A stretch of 30,681 nucleotides of DNA from assembly GCA_905221605.1 (NCBI GenBank), contig CAJNDS010001027.1, positions 10,001-40,681 of the forward strand. The letters run 5' to 3'. Positions 26,101-30,681 of the stretch are shown here, piece by piece. This DNA comes from Symbiodinium natans (taxonomy: Eukaryota; Sar; Dinophyceae; Suessiales; Symbiodiniaceae). Position 1 is the stretch's first letter; each line of letters opens with the position of its first letter. The translations under genes and the position numbers were made by a program. The notes under the pieces are model-generated. The model had not been told where the DNA came from. It did not search any database and worked only from the letters and a program-made list of their open reading frames with translations.

Positions 26101-29100
26101 CAGGTCATCTGCGAGCTCACCAGCGCCAGTCGGTACATACTGGGCTACACTTTCAAGTCGGAGGAGGATCGCGAAGCGCAGCGGCGAATGGAAAACATCC
26201 TTGCCATCCTAACAAGTCAGAGCGCAGGCGCCGGCCTCGACAATCAGAAGATCTACAAGGCAGCCCACGCGGCGTTGCAGGGCAGGACCACGTCGACCTT
26301 CGAGGCATGCCACCTTCTGCTGGGCTTCCCGATCATCGAATTCTCCAGGGACAACGTCTGGGTACAGGTGGGGCCTCCAGACACCTGGACTGTGTGGGTG
26401 CCCAAGCACGAGGAGCAGGTGGCCTTGCAGCAGCCCACTGACTACCGCAACAAGAAGATGCGCCAAGGTGGGAACCTGCCTGTTGCTCATCACTGGTACC
26501 GGGAAATGCAAACCATCTTCGGTGAACATGAGACGACCTTGCCAGTGGAAGGCAGGGAGCCGGTTTCCTGTCGGTTTAGTGAAGTCACCTTCCTGGACTT
26601 TTGCGCGGCTTTCAAGTACATCGGCGTGCAAGAACCACAGCCTCGCAGGCGCCCTGCAATCGTCGGCTACCAGAACTTCAATCCGGACGAGGAGGCCGAA
26701 GCTTTCTACTACTCCAAGCTGCTGCTGCACCTGGTGTGGAAGGAACCTGGAGATTGGCTGTTGGAGCAGGACGCAGGAAGCCATGCAGCAGCGTTCCAGC
26801 GCATCGCCCGAGACGTGCGCGGCCACCCAGACTTTCTTCGGTCGAGATGCTTCCCTCAGCTAGATGGGACCGTCGACGCCGCCCGCAAGCTGCAGGCCGT
26901 ACAAGCGACGATGTACATGAAGGCCAAGATGCATCCGGCAAACCTGCGGGACGGCTGGGCCAACAGCAAGGTTGCCGAGGAGAACTACAAGGATTCCTTG
27001 CAAATATTGGAGGCACTGAAGGAGCGGTATGGAGGAGACATCGACTTCCTGGCCCCGGACTCTGTGCCCACCGGAGCTGCCCTCAATGCCTTTGCGCCGG
27101 TCGAGGAAGGCGAAGAATCATTCGAGATGTTGACGGTTGAGAACCCCTGCCCGGAGACCACGCGCCAGTGCCAAGAGCACATCGTCCAGTCAGTTCTGAG
27201 GCAGCCGAACACCAAGGACACGCAGAATACTCAGCGTCTGCACATGCTCCTCCACGGGCCCGGCGGCAGCGGCAAGTCCGTGGTGGTACGCGCAGCAGCT
27301 CACGTCCTGCGGCAAAGCAAGAAAGGATGCATCATAGCGGCGCCCACGGGTGTGGCAGCATTCAACATCAACGGTGTCACCCTCCATCAATGTTGCTTGC
27401 TCCCCGTAGTGAACCAAAGCCACGGCAAGGCCTGCGACATGCCGCTGCCGGACCGCCAGAAGTTAGCCACTCTCATAGACATCTGGTCGAAGGTCAGCGT
27501 TCTGTTCGTTGACGAGATGAGCTTCATCCCCTCCTGGATGTTGGAGCGTCTGGATCAGCATCTCCGTCTTGCCAGAGATCTGCAAACCCTGCCCTTCGGA
27601 GGACTGCACGTCATCTTTGCCGGGGACCTGTATCAGTTGCCTCCACCAAGCGGGCTGCCGGCCTTCGCCAGCCGGCTTTGGCTGCTCTTCCAGCTCTGCG
27701 AGTTAGAAGGAAACCAGCGGGCCGCACGCGACCCAGCCTGGGCCGCTCTGCTGGCACGCGTTCGGGTGGGACAGCAGACCGACGCCGACATTGAGGTGCT
27801 GCGGAATATGGTGATCAAGAAAGGCAGCAAGAAGCGGCCCGCCCCGAAAGCCGTGAACCTATACGCCACTCGCCAAGCAGTCGCCGAAAGCAACCGCCGC
27901 TACAAGGAAGAGCACGTCTTGAACACAGGAGAACAGCTACACGATTGCCCAGCTGTCGACACCAACGTCAAGACCGGTGTGCCGCTGTCTCCAGATGCCG
28001 TCTGGGCCGAGCCGGAGAACACAGGTGGCTTGGTAGGCCTGCTGCAGGTGGCCATTGGGCTCCGTGTCATGCTCAGATACAACATCGACGTGCGAGATGG
28101 CTTGGTCAATGGCGCCTGTGGCACGGTGGAGCACATTGACACCGAGAAAGCCGGCGGGGAAGTCGAGAGGATCTGGGTTTCTTTCGAGAAGAATGCTGGG
28201 GCCACTTGGCGAGCAGAGCACGAAACCTCCTGCGTGGCAATCTCGAGGCGCTCGGCCACGTACCTTGACAGAGACGGCAGCAAGGCATCGAGGCATCAAT
28301 TCCCGCTCGTTCTCGCCAAAGCCATCTCGATCCACAAGAGCCAGGCAGCTACCTGTAAGGACGGAGCGCATACCCGCCTCGATCACACCATCTTCGCAGA
28401 AGGTCAAGCCTACGTCGCCCTGAGCCGCTGCCCCGAACAGGCACTCTGCAGCTTGGAGCTCTTCAACCCCAAGGCTTTGCGGTTCAACGCCAACGCAGAG
28501 TGGGCCCTGACCAAGCTGAAGGCGCAGCAAGCCGACCGGGACGGCCCGGATCTCTGGAAGGCGTTGTTCAAGCCGGAGCAGAACAAGGAGTTCTATGAAA
28601 GACGACTAGCTGAGATGGGGACGCCCGACTGGAACCGTCTCAAGCCAGACCACGGCGAGCGCATCGAGCGGCCCTGGTGTTGTGCACTATGCGGCACGGA
28701 GGCTCCCAACACCAAAGCTGCCATCAAGGCTCATAAGCGCAAGTGCCCGGCCAAGCCACCAGCCAAGACGAACGCCAAAAGCAAAGCAAAGGCCAAAGCA
28801 AAATGCAAAGCAAAGTTCGTCTTCATGGGCCTAGGCAAACGGGCTGCAGAAAGCTCTTGCGCGGCCGGGTCTTTGGCCAAGATGCAACGGACAGGCAGCC
28901 GACCCGATCAAGACACACCTGCGGGCCTGTATTTTGAGGCGCAAGAGCAAGCTCTCTGCGGCATGCACGCCCTGAACATGGCCTTGGGGGCAGCCTTCTT
29001 CACTGAAGCGGACATGGACAACGCCGTGCAGGTTGTCCTCGAAGAAGGTGGGGTGGAACGAGGTGAAGCTGCAGAGGACCACGCGGCGCCAGGTGGCTTC

Positions 29101-29394
29101 TACTCCTCGGAAGTGCTTGCGCAGGTACTGCAAACCAAAGCCATGGCTGCTTTTGGTCGTGTGAGGTGGCAAATGGACCTTCAACCCGTCGTGAGCAAGC
29201 ACGATCTGGAAGCAGCTGCCGGGGCGGTGCAGAACCGGGACAACGCACACTGGGTGGCATATCGATATTTCCATGAGAAGATCTTCAGGTTGGACTCCCT
29301 GGCTCGTACCCGCAGAGCAGAGCAGATACCGGAAGCCGTCTTCTTGGCGGAGCTCGCTCGACATCCCGCGACCTACTGCATCCGAGAGGTCTAG
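23179..29394 (+). CDS. Helitron Rep/PIF1 helicase with C-terminal Josephin-like domain (copy 2)
   Basis: 2071 aa from the ATG at 23179 (GCCATGG context, matching copy 1). The frame continues upstream to a GTG at 23080, but in copy 1 the corresponding stretch is frameshifted and stopped, so the extension is not real. Same domain order as copy 1, with residues shifted by +96 after the repeats and +94 after a two-residue deletion (QAMEH to QEH, near 27172). Key residues: H811 and H813 (HUH), Y986 and Y990 (two-tyrosine), Walker A Lys 1366, CCHC finger, and Josephin Q1922, C1927, H2024, D2039. Apart from repeat number it differs from copy 1 by roughly 18 residues by hand count, none in a catalytic motif. 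Expected role: rolling-circle transposition of the element, with the Josephin domain perhaps acting on ubiquitin. Confidence 0.93.
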   Translation: MAPCHRCGFGTRSGRGQGWCSNPQCRQAEKEECLAQKSAEKIVWQQQRAAQGAGSRGPLREENSRKAERRQLHEARARAKAEEEAGGRGPLREEDSKEAERRQLREARARAKSEEEAGGRGPLREEDSKEAERRQLHEARARAKAEEEAGGRGPLREEDGKGEERRQLREARARAKAEEEAGGRGPLREEDSKEAERRQLREARARAKAEEEAGGRGPLREEDGKREERRQLREARARAKSEEEAGGRGPLREEDSKEAERRQLREARERAKAEEGVGGRGPRPIASEIQQQGYPFPDEDTLTQEQAQAHYLAFARSWSRFGLSRVCQKCQTLTPGRHCRTAKGSGQLLCRNCRENRTKVVLPIPAPIPEALQSLQPIEQHLLAMARISQVLLDKLPSGGPSAQWGRMYAVLMQDPFICDVLEGATLEEDGTVLVEGVDGMTASPARLEHLHAALQALKELHCLYQRSPAVDRALARMAAILANKTSAAAAVPTDPLAGTEANQEIEMTYLVPKQFQAPKADVQDLRKVRGSADLSDGMDAKFFPHLFPTGTGGWKNDNGSFSQYARKRLLSLDSRFEASTAYIMWLLEMQTKKRLSGNINVRIGNQRVPYGSSDYENGSRQVYAALRDMPGTQPYLYAKKGVALNMYEQLGAPNFFMTLSCHARQPALLLAAISARLLRLHPDRPQAELEQHAAEILFRYQNDKNFTWDGLSPNQLCNQQPAVVARQFMHQVSQLMWWLSSTRGPKVHLHEDSDPQDGIEENDCEDVEDDAQAPATDFAGLHRRMRKERPPFKVFDYIIRIEWQKRGYPHAHILLWIEEWAKATQQPDKMAPDGEDSEQAAETPVPDWSDEEAMENFIPKCAEDLSDKYICTKSPNTWRQSHRVPPRDREVNAKLSAEVVHNHTPYCGMYSECACRFGFPHDAEPRTRRRTSQEQYANSRWKSSLETRRVKGDSMMGQYNIRILRRWRASMDLQVICELTSASRYILGYTFKSEEDREAQRRMENILAILTSQSAGAGLDNQKIYKAAHAALQGRTTSTFEACHLLLGFPIIEFSRDNVWVQVGPPDTWTVWVPKHEEQVALQQPTDYRNKKMRQGGNLPVAHHWYREMQTIFGEHETTLPVEGREPVSCRFSEVTFLDFCAAFKYIGVQEPQPRRRPAIVGYQNFNPDEEAEAFYYSKLLLHLVWKEPGDWLLEQDAGSHAAAFQRIARDVRGHPDFLRSRCFPQLDGTVDAARKLQAVQATMYMKAKMHPANLRDGWANSKVAEENYKDSLQILEALKERYGGDIDFLAPDSVPTGAALNAFAPVEEGEESFEMLTVENPCPETTRQCQEHIVQSVLRQPNTKDTQNTQRLHMLLHGPGGSGKSVVVRAAAHVLRQSKKGCIIAAPTGVAAFNINGVTLHQCCLLPVVNQSHGKACDMPLPDRQKLATLIDIWSKVSVLFVDEMSFIPSWMLERLDQHLRLARDLQTLPFGGLHVIFAGDLYQLPPPSGLPAFASRLWLLFQLCELEGNQRAARDPAWAALLARVRVGQQTDADIEVLRNMVIKKGSKKRPAPKAVNLYATRQAVAESNRRYKEEHVLNTGEQLHDCPAVDTNVKTGVPLSPDAVWAEPENTGGLVGLLQVAIGLRVMLRYNIDVRDGLVNGACGTVEHIDTEKAGGEVERIWVSFEKNAGATWRAEHETSCVAISRRSATYLDRDGSKASRHQFPLVLAKAISIHKSQAATCKDGAHTRLDHTIFAEGQAYVALSRCPEQALCSLELFNPKALRFNANAEWALTKLKAQQADRDGPDLWKALFKPEQNKEFYERRLAEMGTPDWNRLKPDHGERIERPWCCALCGTEAPNTKAAIKAHKRKCPAKPPAKTNAKSKAKAKAKCKAKFVFMGLGKRAAESSCAAGSLAKMQRTGSRPDQDTPAGLYFEAQEQALCGMHALNMALGAAFFTEADMDNAVQVVLEEGGVERGEAAEDHAAPGGFYSSEVLAQVLQTKAMAAFGRVRWQMDLQPVVSKHDLEAAAGAVQNRDNAHWVAYRYFHEKIFRLDSLARTRRAEQIPEAVFLAELARHPATYCIREV
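23374..24024 (+). repeat. 96-bp in-frame coding repeat, 7 units
   Basis: Seven near-identical 96-bp / 32-aa units inside the copy-2 ORF, against four in copy 1. The last two units (GK-REERRQL and SK-EAERRQL, ending REARERAKAEEGVGGRGP) match the last two of copy 1, so the extra three were gained or lost in the interior. 3 x 96 minus the 6-bp deletion accounts exactly for the 282-bp length difference between the two ORFs. Confidence 0.95.
28918..29394 (+). other. Josephin-like cysteine protease domain at the C-terminus (copy 2)
   Basis: Residues ~1914-2071 of the copy-2 protein, identical to copy 1 over this domain. It has the same Gln-x4-Cys and His-x14-Asp spacing. That both copies keep the whole domain without a replacement change argues that it is a working part of the element protein and not a chance read-through. 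Confidence 0.8.
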
Positions 29395-30014
29395 CCGCGG
29401 CTGCCATCTCCTAACAATGTTGTGATGCCGCGAGGACACCTCTGGTGCTCCACGCCAACGTTTCACCCCCCCACAGACCAGCGTTCTCACGCGAGATCGC
29501 ACAAGGCAAGGCAGAAACCAAGGCGACAGCTCATGCTCATGTGATGGATGGATGTGTGGCAAGACTGGCGCCCCAGCAAACCTGAGCAACAACTGCGCCG
29601 CTCTTCTCTGCGGGCTCAAGATTAGAGTTACTCCAAACAAAAGACATGGTTTTCTTTCAGAAACCTATCCAAAAAGCGAGACGAGGTGTCGAAACAATCA
29701 AATCAATATCACCATGACAAGACGAAAGACAAGAATTACAAGCATTGGCTGTCAAGAACCAACATGCTCAACTTCTCCTGGCCCAGAACTGCAGACATGG
29801 ACAGAAGACCACCAGACCTTCAAGCATCAGGTCCGTCTCTTCCACGGAGTTCAGAAAGGTTTTAATGAATTGTTATATCAAATGTTGCCGAAGAGACACC
29901 TCCAGCAACAAATCAAATTCTTTTCCCCCCCGAGAAGGCTCAAGAGATCGTGGGACCGAAAATATTGCCCTTTCCACCCCAAATAGTCCGGACACAATAT
30001 CCGATTTCATAGAA
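29395..30014 (+). other. Conserved 3' flank of the Rep/helicase ORF (copy 2)
   Basis: Nearly identical to 9877-10495 at offset 19518-19519, with a single-base C insertion near 29466 that breaks the open frame seen in copy 1. Similarity ends at 30014 (after CATAGAA). No gene called. Confidence 0.7.
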
Positions 30015-30378
30015 CTGAAATCCAAATTTGCAAAAACAATACCAATATTAATTGAAATTCCTCTATATTCTCTGAAATTTCGAGGGGGTGAAATGAACCA
30101 TTATCATTCTAAAGAATTGCAATCCAAAAAATTATTCAAATTACAATATATGTAATTCAAATATTCGTGGAACCATATCAATTGTAATAATATATCGAAA
30201 CTTCGAGGCTAACACCCACAGACAAGGGTCAACAAAGATTCGGGACATCAGGAGAATTATAATGAATACCCTCAAAAAGAACTCCCAGATCTTCAAGATT
30301 TTAATTCTGGAGGTTTTGATCAATTATCCAGAAGTCCCCAGATCTTCCAAATTTGAATTCTAAAGATTTTTGGAGGAC
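30015..30378. other. Copy-2-specific AT-rich segment
   Basis: About 364 bp replacing 243 bp of F-type repeats (10496-10738) in copy 1. The first ~280 bp are AT-rich and unlike the rest of the window (for example AATTATTCAAATTACAATAT near 30130). The last ~80 bp return to F-type repeat (CAATTATCCAGAAGTCCCC). No gene seen. Confidence 0.65.
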
Positions 30379-30655
30379 TTATTCAGATATCCAGTATTTA
30401 TCAAATCCTTCAAAATTTGAATTCCGAAAATTCCAGAGGTTTTGAATCGATATCCAAAGATCCCCAGGCCTTCTAAATTTCAATCCTGGAGGACTGCAGG
30501 AGATTTTGATCAATTATCCAGAAATCCCCAGATCTTCCAAATTTGAAATCTAGAGTTTTGGGATCCATATCCAAAGATTCCCAGGCTTTCAAAATTTTAA
30601 TTCTTGAGGTTTTGGGCCGATACAGACCTTCAAAATTTGAATTCTGGCGCAATCC
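30379..30655. repeat. AT-rich imperfect repeats (family F), copy 2
   Basis: Aligns with 10739-11012 of copy 1 unit by unit and ends with the same GAATTCTGGCGCAA followed by a poly-C tract (30656-30681) at the window end. Confidence 0.85.
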
Positions 30656-30681
30656 CCCCCACCCCAGCCCCCCATCCCCCC

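Larger units (their letters stand above)
21338..30681 (+). mobile_element. Helitron-like element, copy 2 (runs off window)
   Basis: Direct-orientation counterpart of 2488-11012 with a longer left flank (21338-21726, absent in copy 1). It contains the same small upstream genes, the full Rep/helicase/Josephin ORF, the 3' flank and AT-rich repeats, and reaches a poly-C tract at the window end, just as copy 1 does before its telomeric repeats. The true right end lies outside or at the window edge, and the left end could be anywhere in 21338-21726. Confidence 0.7.

Overview
The window looks like repeat-rich, probably subtelomeric, nuclear DNA of a eukaryote, most likely a dinoflagellate (Symbiodiniaceae or Polarella type). 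This is inferred from three things: a run of 17 exact CCCTAAA telomere-type repeats; very long GC-rich intronless transposon ORFs with Kozak-type GCCATGG starts; and several kilobases of short-period satellites. There is no bacterial-style operon organisation, and I saw no tRNA, rRNA or CRISPR array. The species is not settled by the sequence.

Layout. 1-590: ~35-bp satellite (A). 591-2487: 62-bp satellite (B). 2488-11012: first copy of a large Helitron-like element, made of a 5' flank with two small or broken genes, a 1977-aa Rep/helicase ORF, a conserved 3' flank and AT-rich ~54-66-bp repeats (F). 11013-11159: C-rich bridge. 11160-11282: telomeric repeats. 11380-14385: ~65-bp satellite (D). 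14386-15000: B again. 15001-16273: D again. 16274-16924: a broken fragment of a related but distinct Helitron. 16968-17703: D. 17704-18008: B. 18009-19317: a third satellite (E, about 53-61 bp). 19318-21337: B. 21338-30681: second, nearly identical copy of the large element, with a longer 5' flank and a 2071-aa ORF, running off the window end.

The central genes. Both long ORFs encode a single polypeptide with, in order: an N-terminal Cys cluster, a charged 32-aa tandem repeat (4 units in copy 1, 7 in copy 2), a second Cys cluster followed by a DUF6570-like region, a Helitron helicase-like N region, an HUH Rep nuclease with a YxxxYxxK two-tyrosine motif, a complete PIF1-family helicase, a CCHC zinc finger, a Lys/Ala-rich tail, and a C-terminal Josephin-like cysteine protease (deubiquitinase fold) whose catalytic Gln/Cys/His/Asp spacing can be read directly. 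The Josephin fusion is the most unusual thing here. A small upstream ORF has a C-terminal stretch that could be a ubiquitin-like beta-grasp, which would pair with the Josephin domain, but this is weak.

The two element copies lie in direct orientation at an offset of 19239 bp (5' part), 19236 bp (ORF start) and 19518 bp (ORF end). The last change is explained by three extra 96-bp repeat units minus a 6-bp deletion. By hand count, changes between the two long ORFs are mostly silent, so both look recently active or still constrained. The upstream small ORF shows mostly replacement changes. Many reported small ORFs begin at GTG or TTG, or are created by the satellites; I do not treat them as genes.
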